Positions 31,656 through 40,379 of a stretch of 48,605 nucleotides of DNA are shown one piece after another. The stretch covers positions 1 to 48,605 of the forward strand of contig JANYIW010000083.1 in assembly GCA_025358645.1 (NCBI GenBank), read 5' to 3'. A program made the translations under genes and the position numbers. The DNA comes from Bacteroidales bacterium. GTDB lineage: Bacteria; Bacteroidota; Bacteroidia; Bacteroidales; VadinHA17. The notes beneath the pieces were generated by a model. It saw only the letters and a list, made by a program, of their open reading frames with translations, was not told the DNA's origin and ran no database searches. Numbering within the stretch: position 1 is the stretch's first letter; each line of letters opens with the position of its first letter.

Positions 31656-32831
31656 ATGTCTAAAATATTAGTCATTGATGATGAAAGGGCAATCCGGAAT
31701 ACTCTCAAGGAGGTACTGGAGTATGAAAAATATGAAGTTGACCTTGCTGAAGACGGTCCGAAAGGACTTGAAATGTTTTCTGCAAATTCGTATGACATAG
31801 TACTCTGCGATATCAAGATGGCTAAAATGGATGGTATTGAAGTCCTCGGTAAAATATCTGAGACATCGTCAGATACCCCGGTTATTATGATCTCCGGACA
31901 CGGCAACATCGATACAGCTGTTGAATCAATAAAAAAAGGAGCATACGATTTTCTTGAAAAGCCTCTCGATCTTAACAGACTTCTCATTACGATACGCAAT
32001 GCAATGGATAAGTCGAAGCTTATCATTCAGACTAAGGTGCTTAAAAACAAGGTAAGCAAAATGTATGAGATTGTTGGTGAGTCAGAGGCTATTGTAAAGG
32101 TCAAAAGTATGATCGACAGAGTTGCACCTACTGAAGCCAGAGTGCTCATCACAGGATCAAATGGAACCGGAAAAGAACTTGTCGCTCATCAGATACATGA
32201 AAAAAGCTCCAGAGCAAAAGGTCCGTTTATTGAAGTCAATTGTGCAGCAATCCCCTCGGAACTTATTGAAAGTGAGCTTTTTGGTCATGAAAAAGGTTCA
32301 TTTACATCAGCTATCAAACAGAGGATTGGCAAATTTGAACAGGCAAACGGAGGAACTCTTTTTCTCGATGAGATAGGAGATATGAGCCTTTCAGCCCAGG
32401 CAAAAGTACTAAGAGCTCTCCAGGAAAATAAGATCACAAGAGTCGGTTCCGACAAAGATATTCATGTTAATGTCCGTGTCATCACAGCAACAAATAAGAA
32501 CATTAAAAAAGAGATCGAAAATAATGGATTCCGTGAAGATTTATATCACAGACTCAGCGTTATTCTAATTCATGTTCCTTCTCTTAATGAAAGAGAGGAT
32601 GATATTCCTCTTCTGGCAGAATACTTTAATTCATTAATCTGCAATGAATATGGAATGAGTAAAAAAGTGGTTAAAGAGGATGCTCTCAAAGAGCTGCAGA
32701 ATATCCAATGGACAGGGAATGTCAGAGAGTTCAGAAATGTTATTGAAAGACTTATCATCCTATGTCCTGCTGAGATCACCGGAAGCGATGTGCTTGCTTA
32801 TGCAAAACCCGTTTCGGGGAGTAACATATAG
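31656..32831 (+). CDS. NtrC-family sigma-54-dependent response regulator lacking a recognisable C-terminal HTH
   Basis: Receiver MSKILVIDDERAIRNTLKE...CDIKMAKMDGIEVL; AAA+ GSNGTGKELVAHQIH, ESELFGHEKGSFTSA (GAFTGA-like), GGTLFLDEIGDMS; ends at 391 aa. Confidence 0.93.
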   Translation: MSKILVIDDERAIRNTLKEVLEYEKYEVDLAEDGPKGLEMFSANSYDIVLCDIKMAKMDGIEVLGKISETSSDTPVIMISGHGNIDTAVESIKKGAYDFLEKPLDLNRLLITIRNAMDKSKLIIQTKVLKNKVSKMYEIVGESEAIVKVKSMIDRVAPTEARVLITGSNGTGKELVAHQIHEKSSRAKGPFIEVNCAAIPSELIESELFGHEKGSFTSAIKQRIGKFEQANGGTLFLDEIGDMSLSAQAKVLRALQENKITRVGSDKDIHVNVRVITATNKNIKKEIENNGFREDLYHRLSVILIHVPSLNEREDDIPLLAEYFNSLICNEYGMSKKVVKEDALKELQNIQWTGNVREFRNVIERLIILCPAEITGSDVLAYAKPVSGSNI

Positions 32832-32850
32832 TTATTTTGTCCCTTCTAAG

Positions 32851-32929
32851 TTTTACCCCCCATCCCCCCCAGGGGGGGCTAACTCAAACCTTAGTTTAAG
32901 CATCCCTATGGGGGGTTTGGGGGTGAAAA
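32851..32929. repeat. MITE-like palindromic element (TTTTACCCCCCATCCCCCCCAGGGGGGG...CATCCCTATGGGGGGTTTGGGGGTGAAAA)
   Basis: Imperfect terminal inverted repeats plus an internal CCCCCCCAGGGGGGG hairpin. Confidence 0.8.
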
Positions 32930-32950
32930 ACCATAGAAAAAAAGTTTATT

Positions 32951-34387
32951 ATGTTCCGGATTGAAAAAGACTCACTTGGAGAAAAACAGATTCCTGAAGA
33001 AGTTCTATACGGAATTCATTCTGTAAGGGCAATAGAAAATTTCCCGGGGAACTCACTCTTTCCTATTGAATGGTACAAATCCGTTGGTATCACAAAACAA
33101 GCCTGCTATAACACCTACAGGAAATTCCGGACAGCTGCTGAGGCCAAATTCGGTAATAACCTTACTTTCAAAATAATAAACGCCGATATTCTTAATGCAT
33201 TAACTGTCGCTGCCAGAGAAGTGTCTGACGGAGCTCATTATGATCATTTTATAATCCCTGCTGTCCAGGGTGGCGCCGGTACCAGTATTAACATGAATAT
33301 CAATGAGATAATTACAAATTCGGCACTCCTGATCACAGGACATAAGTGTGGTGAATACACTTTTATCGATCCCCTTGAACACGCGAATATTTATCAGTCA
33401 ACCAACGATGTAATTCCAACAGCTCTTACCGTAGCTGTAATGAAACTTTTGCAATCGCTCGAAGGAAAAATAAACATGCTTCGGCAGAAGGTTGAGGAAC
33501 TTGAGAAGAAAAGCAGAGAGATGCTTCGGCCAGGTTATACACAATTACAGGCTGCCGTACCATCTTCCTTCGGAATTCTTTTCAGCACATATAATGAAGC
33601 TCTTTCACGCGACTGGTGGAGAGTATCAAAATGCTCTGAAAGAATTAAACAGGTGAATCTTGGTGGTGGTGCTATAGGTACCGGATTATCACTGCCCAGG
33701 TTTTTTATAATGGAAGTTGTCCCTGAGCTGCGTAAGCTTACGGGACTGCCACTTGCACACAGTGAAAATCTTTCCGATGCAACCTCAAACTTCGACAAAT
33801 GGGTTGAGATTCATGCCACTTTGAAAGCCCATGCAGTAAACCTTGAAAAAATGTCTTCCGACTTACGCCTTCTGGCATCGGACTTTGCAGGTGAAAGAAC
33901 TATTTCAATCCCTGACCGTCAGGTAGGAAGCTCAATCATGCCCGGGAAGATTAATCCTGTAATACCCGAATTTGTCATTTCTGCAGCTCATAAAATATAT
34001 TCCAACGATGTTCTTATCTCCTCGCTCAGCGGACAGGGCACTCTTGAACTGAACGCCTACCTCCCGGTTATCGGAACAGCTGTTATTGAAAGCATTAATT
34101 TGCTTATTTCATGCAATAATACCTTATTAAACAACCTGTTCACAGGCCTGATTATTAACGAAACAGCAGGATATGAGGCCGTTATAAACAGTCCATCAGT
34201 TACCACAGCTTTAAATCCACATATAGGATATCACAAGGCAACTGAACTCGCCAGACTAATGAAAGATAAAAAGATCAACATCTTTGAAGCTAACAGTGTT
34301 CTGAAAATCATTGATGACTCTAAATTAAAAACAATTCTTGAACCCGGGAATCTTCTTAAACTTGGGTTTTCTCTTGATGATCTGTAA
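32951..34387 (+). CDS. aspA: Aspartate ammonia-lyase-like enzyme (hydF-linked)
   Basis: Fumarase/aspartase fold; signature GSSIMPGKINPVIPE; directly upstream of hydF. Confidence 0.9.
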   Translation: MFRIEKDSLGEKQIPEEVLYGIHSVRAIENFPGNSLFPIEWYKSVGITKQACYNTYRKFRTAAEAKFGNNLTFKIINADILNALTVAAREVSDGAHYDHFIIPAVQGGAGTSINMNINEIITNSALLITGHKCGEYTFIDPLEHANIYQSTNDVIPTALTVAVMKLLQSLEGKINMLRQKVEELEKKSREMLRPGYTQLQAAVPSSFGILFSTYNEALSRDWWRVSKCSERIKQVNLGGGAIGTGLSLPRFFIMEVVPELRKLTGLPLAHSENLSDATSNFDKWVEIHATLKAHAVNLEKMSSDLRLLASDFAGERTISIPDRQVGSSIMPGKINPVIPEFVISAAHKIYSNDVLISSLSGQGTLELNAYLPVIGTAVIESINLLISCNNTLLNNLFTGLIINETAGYEAVINSPSVTTALNPHIGYHKATELARLMKDKKINIFEANSVLKIIDDSKLKTILEPGNLLKLGFSLDDL

Positions 34388-34491
34388 TTAATCCCGGGTT
34401 TTTCTGTATTCTATCGTACAGTTTTGGGAACAGAATTACGCAGAGAAATATACTGATAATAAAATACTAATTTTGCAGCAAATTACCAGCA

Positions 34492-35721
34492 ATGGTTACC
34501 AAAGGAAGAGAGTCAAAACCGCATATAGGAATTTATGGCCGTCGGAATAGCGGCAAAAGCAGCCTGATCAACTGTCTGGCAGGTCAGGATATTGCTATTG
34601 TCTCCGACCATGCTGGAACCACTACTGATCCGGTCAAAAAATCATTTGAAATATCCGACTTTGGACCTGTTATCCTTATTGATACTGCAGGTATTGATGA
34701 TTCAGGGGAACTTGGACAGAAAAGAGTTGACCGGACAATAAAGACTCTTGAAACGATCGATCTCGCTCTTCTCGTTGTGACTGATAATTCATGGGGGAAA
34801 TATGAGGATGAACTTATAGAAATGTTTAGTGCTCATGATCTTCTATATATTGTAATACACAGTAAATCTGACATTCAGGAGCCCACTGTTGAATTTAGAA
34901 AAAAAATATTCTCAGTCACAGGTAATTCGCTCTTTGAGTTTTCATCTATCGATAAAAGAAATTATGAGGAACTAATAGCTCTGATCCGAAGTAAAATCCC
35001 GGAACACTCATATAAAAATCCATCATTACTTGGCGATCTTATCAGTTACGGGGATATTGTACTTCTTATTACCCCTATCGATATCGAAGCTCCGGCTGGA
35101 CGGCTTATCCTTCCCCAGATGCAGGCTATCAGGGATATCCTTGACAATGAAGCTGTCGCTATAGTTTTAAAAGAAAGGGAGGTTGATGCATTCCTCAGGA
35201 AAACCAGGATAAAACCAGCGCTGGCAATTACTGACTCGCAGGTATTTGTCAAGGCAGATGCATCAATTCCTAATGATATCCCTCTGACCAGTTTCAGCAT
35301 CATGCTTGCCAGGTTTAAAGGGGATTTTGACAATTATCTTAAAGGCACTCCGACAATATCAACTTTAAAAGACGGTGACAGGGTGCTTCTTCTGGAATCA
35401 TGTACACATCATGTATCCTGTGATGACATCGGAAGAACAAAGATACCACGCTGGATAACCAGTTTTACAGGCAAAAAGATTGAATTTGATGTTGTAGCCG
35501 GACTTGATGCCTTATCAAGACCTGTTACTGACTACTCTCTTGTAATACAATGCGGTGGCTGTATGATAACAAGGAAACAGCTTTATAACAGACTTCAGGC
35601 AGCAATTAAAGCCGGAGTACCAGTTACCAATTATGGTATGGCAATAGCCTATGTACAAGGTATTTACAACAGAGCTATCGCGCCGTTTGTAAAAGGAAGA
35701 GATTCTGATACATATCTGTAA
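34492..35721 (+). CDS. hydF: [FeFe]-hydrogenase H-cluster maturation GTPase HydF
   Basis: GIYGRRNSGKSSLINCLAGQDIAIVSDHAGTTTDPVKKS; CTHHVSCDDIGRTKIPRWI and CGGCMITRKQL cluster ligands. Confidence 0.95.
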   Translation: MVTKGRESKPHIGIYGRRNSGKSSLINCLAGQDIAIVSDHAGTTTDPVKKSFEISDFGPVILIDTAGIDDSGELGQKRVDRTIKTLETIDLALLVVTDNSWGKYEDELIEMFSAHDLLYIVIHSKSDIQEPTVEFRKKIFSVTGNSLFEFSSIDKRNYEELIALIRSKIPEHSYKNPSLLGDLISYGDIVLLITPIDIEAPAGRLILPQMQAIRDILDNEAVAIVLKEREVDAFLRKTRIKPALAITDSQVFVKADASIPNDIPLTSFSIMLARFKGDFDNYLKGTPTISTLKDGDRVLLLESCTHHVSCDDIGRTKIPRWITSFTGKKIEFDVVAGLDALSRPVTDYSLVIQCGGCMITRKQLYNRLQAAIKAGVPVTNYGMAIAYVQGIYNRAIAPFVKGRDSDTYL

Positions 35722-35816
35722 TCTCCATAATATTTAATGAACTCACCTCTATCCCCTCTCTGCTTCGTAACTACCCTTTATACACATCTACTTGTCGTAA
35801 GATATTTAGATTAATT

Positions 35817-35915
35817 AGCTGCTCTGAAAGAGCCAAATATGAATAACCCCCGGCGCCAGCCGGGGGTGGAACAGTCACCAATCTTCAACAGCTCTGAAGG
35901 AGCTGAATATAATAG
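35817..35915. repeat. Bacteroidota-type intergenic palindromic repeat: two GCTCTGAArGAGCyrAATAT units around a 22-bp hairpin ACCCCCGGC-GCCA-GCCGGGGGT
   Basis: Perfect 9-bp arms at 35846-35867; direct repeat units at about 35821 and 35891. Confidence 0.85.
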
Positions 35916-36005
35916 TGATGGAAAAAACTTCTCATCTGGTGTAATACCTAAAGACCTAATCAATTGACAAAGTGATATGATACACATTATTTTTAATAAA
36001 AATGC

Positions 36006-36035
36006 TTGCTAATTGAAAAATCTATTCTACATTTG
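36006..36035 (+). promoter_or_regulatory. Candidate Bacteroidota promoter TTG-N19-TACATTTG
   Basis: TTG at 36006-36008, TAnnTTTG at 36028-36035, 19-nt spacer; directly precedes the candidate ncRNA. Confidence 0.55.
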
Positions 36036-36041
36036 CAGTAA

Positions 36042-36097
36042 TAATACCTGCCACGCTTCCCATTTGAACAGCGCACCCGGGCGGGTTTTCGCTTTTT
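36042..36097 (+). ncRNA. Candidate small structured RNA upstream of the Abi gene (abiF-RNA-motif-like)
   Basis: 7-bp stem ACCTGCC(36046-36052)/GGCGGGT(36080-36086), nested ACGC/GCGC pairing, then TTTTCGCTTTTT; promoter-like boxes just upstream. Confidence 0.6.
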
Positions 36098-36135
36098 ATA
36101 GACTTGTCATATTAACTTATAATATCCGTTAATTT

Positions 36136-37035
36136 ATGCGATATTCCAAGCCCCCAGTATCACTAGAAAAGCAGTTAGCCTGCTTAAAAGATCGTGGGCT
36201 TAAAATTACGGATGAAGGCTCAGCCCTAGTTTATCTTTCTAACATTAGTTATTATAGGCTAAGGGCATATACCTACCCATTTCAAGACAATACTGCTGAA
36301 GACCATCCTTTTATAATACCAGTTTCATTTGAGGAAATTATCAACCTTTACAAATTCGACAGAAAATTAAGCCATCTGGTTTTCGGAGCTTTAGAGAAAA
36401 TTGAAATTGCCTTGAGGACTCAAATTATTTATCAATGGGCGATGAATAATGGTAGTCACTGGCAAATTAACCCTGCTTTATACCGAGATCTGGTTCGCTT
36501 TGCCGGACAGAGAGCTTCTCTTCAAGCTGAAATTGATCGAAGTAACGAAACGTTTATTGAGCATTATAAAACAAAATATTCAACTCCCTCTGAACCTCCT
36601 TCATGGATGAGTCTTGAAGTAACCAGCTTTGGTTTATTATCACAAATATTTCAAAACTTAAAAAAAGGACCTGAAAAGATAGCAGTAGCGAAACATTTTG
36701 GACTTAATGATATTAGTCTCCTTGAAAATTGGATGCATTGTTTTAGCAATATCCGTAATATTTGCGCTCATCATAGCAGACTATGGAATCGGAGGCTTAC
36801 TACACATATTAAATTGCCCTCCCGTCCATCCTACTCATTTATTAATAACTTAAGCGTATACCCATACAAGGTTTATGCAACTTTTTGTTGTATGCAATAT
36901 ATCCTGAATATCGTTGACTCAGGGAATGGATTTAAGTCAGAACTTAAAGAATTAATGACCGGGTGTCCTTTAGCCCAAGAAAAAGAAATGGGTTTTCCTT
37001 CCAACTGGGAGGTAGAAGATTTCTGGAAAGATTGA
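36136..37035 (+). CDS. Abi family protein (Abi_2; AbiD/AbiF-like, HEPN-type)
   Basis: KPPVSLEKQLACLKDRGLKI...YLSNISYYRLRAYTYPFQD...FDRKLSHLVFGALEKIEIALRTQIIY...NIRNICAHHSRLWNR (RNxxxHxxR-like). Confidence 0.92.
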   Translation: MRYSKPPVSLEKQLACLKDRGLKITDEGSALVYLSNISYYRLRAYTYPFQDNTAEDHPFIIPVSFEEIINLYKFDRKLSHLVFGALEKIEIALRTQIIYQWAMNNGSHWQINPALYRDLVRFAGQRASLQAEIDRSNETFIEHYKTKYSTPSEPPSWMSLEVTSFGLLSQIFQNLKKGPEKIAVAKHFGLNDISLLENWMHCFSNIRNICAHHSRLWNRRLTTHIKLPSRPSYSFINNLSVYPYKVYATFCCMQYILNIVDSGNGFKSELKELMTGCPLAQEKEMGFPSNWEVEDFWKD

Positions 37036-37055
37036 CGATAATGACTATTGTTTAA

Positions 37056-37328
37056 ATTATTGGCAATGAATACTTTTCGTACTTACATGATCCTCTGACA
37101 TTTATATACCAGGTTAAAGATATTGGTCCCCTTATTAAACCAAATTATTTGGAATGTACTCCATTAATTCTTTCCCCATCTAGAACTGAGATATTATATG
37201 CTCAACCGCTCCGGGACTTTTGGTGGGATATTCAACGCGCCGGTAGCTTATGTCTTTCAGTGGGGGTGATAGGATATTCTCTTCCAAGTCATGATTTTTA
37301 TGCTAGGCAGGCATTATATAGTGTTTAG
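37056..37328 (+). pseudogene. C-terminal remnant of a SIR2-like-domain protein
   Basis: Stop-to-stop frame without a start: IIGNEYFSYLHDPLTFIYQVKDIGPLIKPNYLECTPLILSPSRTEILYAQPLRDFWWDIQRAGSLCLSVGVIGYSLPSHDFYARQALYSV*; VIGYSLPxxD is typical of SIR2-like C-termini. Confidence 0.65.
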
Positions 37329-37380
37329 GCTTCGTAAAAAGAAGTTGAGTACCTTTAATTCGGACAACCAGCAACAATTA

Positions 37381-40365
37381 TTAAAATCTGAAATAGATAA
37401 ATGGCATTACTTCTGATGTCTTCATCTGAAACAACAGGACTGCAACCACCATGATCACTGCAAACTGGGCAATAAGCGGAGATTTTATAAATGATCCTCT
37501 GTATGACTCTTTTATCCGCTCCGGAAGAAAATGGATTATATAGGCCACAGCCATCAGTATTAAGGCGCTACTGTAAGCCGGAAGAACAGTAAGGTATGAT
37601 CCCGGCGAAAAATTCTCAAAGATCTGTTTTAACATAATCTTTGCACTTTCCAGGTCAGAAGCTCTGAAGAAGATCCAGCAAAAGTTTACAAACTGGAAGG
37701 TTATAAAAACTGCAAATACCCGGCCAATCCATTTTGGCTTTGTATGACTTTTAAAAATAGAATCCCATATTTTATTAATTACCAGACCAATACCATGCAG
37801 ACCACCCCAGATCACAAACTTTAATGAAGCGCCATGCCATAATCCACCAAGAAGCATAGTTATCATCAGATTAAAGTAAGTTCGGATCTTTCCCTTCCTG
37901 CTTCCTCCTAATGAAATATAGAGATAGTCGCGAAGCCATTGCGACAATGAGATATGCCACCTTTTCCAGAAATCTGTAATGCTTCTCGCTTTGTAAGGGG
38001 AGTTAAAGTTTACAGGTAATCTGAATCCAAGAATCAATGCAACACCTATGGCAATGTCTGTATAACCCGAAAAATCACAGTAAATCTGTAATCCATATCC
38101 ATATATTGCCAAAAGATTCTCAAAACCTGAATAAATTGATGGAGCATCAAAGACACGATCAACAAGGTTAAGTGCAATGAAATTTGAGATGATTATTTTC
38201 TTTATCAAACCCTTGGAGATCATATAAAGAGCATGGCTGAATTCAGGCTTTGAAAGTCTGAATTCCTGATATATCTGAGGAATAAAAACAGACGCTCTCA
38301 CAATAGGACCAGCAACAAGATGGGGAAAGAATGAAACGTAAAAGCCAAAATCTATAATATTCCTCACCGGTTCCATCTTTTTCCGGTAAACATCAATAGT
38401 ATAGCTTAACGACTGAAAAGTAAAAAAGGAAATACCGACAGGAAGTATTATATAGCTTAAATCAAAAGATGTTCCGAGAATTGAATTAGAAAAAGTCGAA
38501 AGCAGGTCATAAACCCTGAATTGAGTCCCAAATAACTCATTTATTGTAGTGATAATAAATCCTGTATATTTAAAATAACCAAGCAGTCCGAGATTTGAAA
38601 TTATACTTAAGAGCACAAAAAACCTTCTTCCGGCCACTCTCTTTGATTTAAAGATCAAAAAACCACAGGTATAATCAATTACAATTACAAATAGCAGAAT
38701 GAATAAAAACAGACCGCCGGCTTTATAGTAAAAGAAGAGGCTGATCAAAAACAGGTACACATTCCTTATTAGCAATTTCTTATATACCAGGCTATAGCCC
38801 GCGAGTACAAAAAGAAAAAATATCCAGAAGGCAGGCAAAGTAAATACAAATGGTTTGCCCGGATCATAATTTAGTACTGAAAATACAAGAGATTTAAAAT
38901 AGCTTATTTGACCTGTCTTTGGTAGTGGGTTATTAATAACTATACGCGGAGCAGCCGGAACCCTGACTGGTATAGTATCAGTCATAGCCGATCGGGAAGA
39001 ATCAGTTACATGAATCACAAATAACGAAGATGCCAGCATCGCTGACAGTGAATCAGCTCCCTGACCAGTAAAGTGAATGAAATCTTTCTGGGCCAATGGA
39101 GGTTTCTTTTGTTCCCATTTAATAATTGATGATTTGCCTCCCATGGCCAGATATGAATTCCAGAAAGTAACATCAGCTTTCAGCGTGGCTCTTTTTTGAG
39201 CTTCAACTATGGCAGGAATATTACTATACGATTTTATACTATCACCCTCATTTGCTGCCATATCTGTAACACCAACAACTAATATGGGTGTTAACGGTGA
39301 AATCTCCTTAAGAAGAGAAATCTGTCTGACCAACCCTTTTTGATAATATGAATAATTGTCTTTTATATTTTTTACAATGTTTAAACCATAATGCAGAACA
39401 AACAGGTCGGGGGATAGCTTATTATATGACTCCTTTAGATTTTCCCTGTCAACCATCGTAAACTCAAGTCCGGCGCTTCCACGCTGAGGAATATTGTCAA
39501 CTACAACACCCGTTTCACTTTCAATACTTATTCCGTAAATATCGGGACTTACGCATCCTTCAAACTCTATCAGAATATTTCTTGCCCCGTATAACTGGCA
39601 TTTGATCTCATTATAACCTATGCCCGTCGTTAATGTGTCTTCAATTAATTTTTCACCATTACCTTTAACTATAATATGTACTTTCCCTTCCTTGTTTTCA
39701 TAAAATATCCGTAAAATATCATATACTGCCGAGGCGCTGTCTGCAACATTTGATGGGCTTATCCTTACAAATGCTTTTTCAGGATTTGATGTTGTTACTC
39801 CTTCTGGTAAATACCTGCAAATTGCCATGAATGGACCAAGTTTTCTATGCGAAATCTCTTTGGTTTTATAAGAAAGATAGTTATACCGTTTCCAGTTTGA
39901 GGATGAGTTTAGCCATACTGAATTAGTATACATTACCGGCATCAGAGGCAAAAACAATCCAGGACCTGTCCCTCCTCTTTCTCTTCTTAATGTTTGGCGC
40001 AGAAACGAAGTAACGCGGTCGCCTTCTATCTGTGAATCTCCATAATAAATGACCCTTACCTGTCCTTCGGAATACCTGAGAGAATCAAGAAATCTTTGTA
40101 ATGGATAATCTGACAGTTTTTCAGGGATTGTCTGTAACGAAAGGATTGATGTAATTGTATCTGCAGAACTTATTTTAGTTGTATCTGTCAGCTCAATTAC
40201 TATCGTGTCGTTGTTCTTGCTTCCTGATTTTAAACTATTTATAAGGCCTGAAGGCACAAATTCATAGATTGAAGGGAAAAGATGATTTGCAGGAATTATA
40301 TAATGAAGACCAGTAAAACAGGCCAGAAAGATCAATAATAACAAGAATGACCTTAAAGGACGCAT
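37381..40365 (-). CDS. Fused SGNH-hydrolase-like / MBOAT O-acyltransferase
   Basis: N-terminal TM, VIYYGDSQIEGDRVTSFLRQTLRRERGGTGPG (SGNH block I), WEQKKPPLAQKDFIHFTGQGAD; C-terminal half YCDFSGYTDIAIGVALILGFRLPVNFNSPYKARSITDFWKRWHISLSQWLRDYLYISLGGSRKG...LGGLWHGAS (MBOAT/AlgI-like). Confidence 0.93.
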   Translation of the reverse strand: MRPLRSFLLLLIFLACFTGLHYIIPANHLFPSIYEFVPSGLINSLKSGSKNNDTIVIELTDTTKISSADTITSILSLQTIPEKLSDYPLQRFLDSLRYSEGQVRVIYYGDSQIEGDRVTSFLRQTLRRERGGTGPGLFLPLMPVMYTNSVWLNSSSNWKRYNYLSYKTKEISHRKLGPFMAICRYLPEGVTTSNPEKAFVRISPSNVADSASAVYDILRIFYENKEGKVHIIVKGNGEKLIEDTLTTGIGYNEIKCQLYGARNILIEFEGCVSPDIYGISIESETGVVVDNIPQRGSAGLEFTMVDRENLKESYNKLSPDLFVLHYGLNIVKNIKDNYSYYQKGLVRQISLLKEISPLTPILVVGVTDMAANEGDSIKSYSNIPAIVEAQKRATLKADVTFWNSYLAMGGKSSIIKWEQKKPPLAQKDFIHFTGQGADSLSAMLASSLFVIHVTDSSRSAMTDTIPVRVPAAPRIVINNPLPKTGQISYFKSLVFSVLNYDPGKPFVFTLPAFWIFFLFVLAGYSLVYKKLLIRNVYLFLISLFFYYKAGGLFLFILLFVIVIDYTCGFLIFKSKRVAGRRFFVLLSIISNLGLLGYFKYTGFIITTINELFGTQFRVYDLLSTFSNSILGTSFDLSYIILPVGISFFTFQSLSYTIDVYRKKMEPVRNIIDFGFYVSFFPHLVAGPIVRASVFIPQIYQEFRLSKPEFSHALYMISKGLIKKIIISNFIALNLVDRVFDAPSIYSGFENLLAIYGYGLQIYCDFSGYTDIAIGVALILGFRLPVNFNSPYKARSITDFWKRWHISLSQWLRDYLYISLGGSRKGKIRTYFNLMITMLLGGLWHGASLKFVIWGGLHGIGLVINKIWDSIFKSHTKPKWIGRVFAVFITFQFVNFCWIFFRASDLESAKIMLKQIFENFSPGSYLTVLPAYSSALILMAVAYIIHFLPERIKESYRGSFIKSPLIAQFAVIMVVAVLLFQMKTSEVMPFIYFRF

Positions 40366-40379
40366 ATATTAAAAAAGAA

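Noticed and set aside
31656-32831. Sigma-54 regulator as a pseudogene truncated by the element at 32851
   Set aside because: The stop is before the element, the ORF is otherwise intact, and similar short HTH-less versions are recalled from other Bacteroidota.
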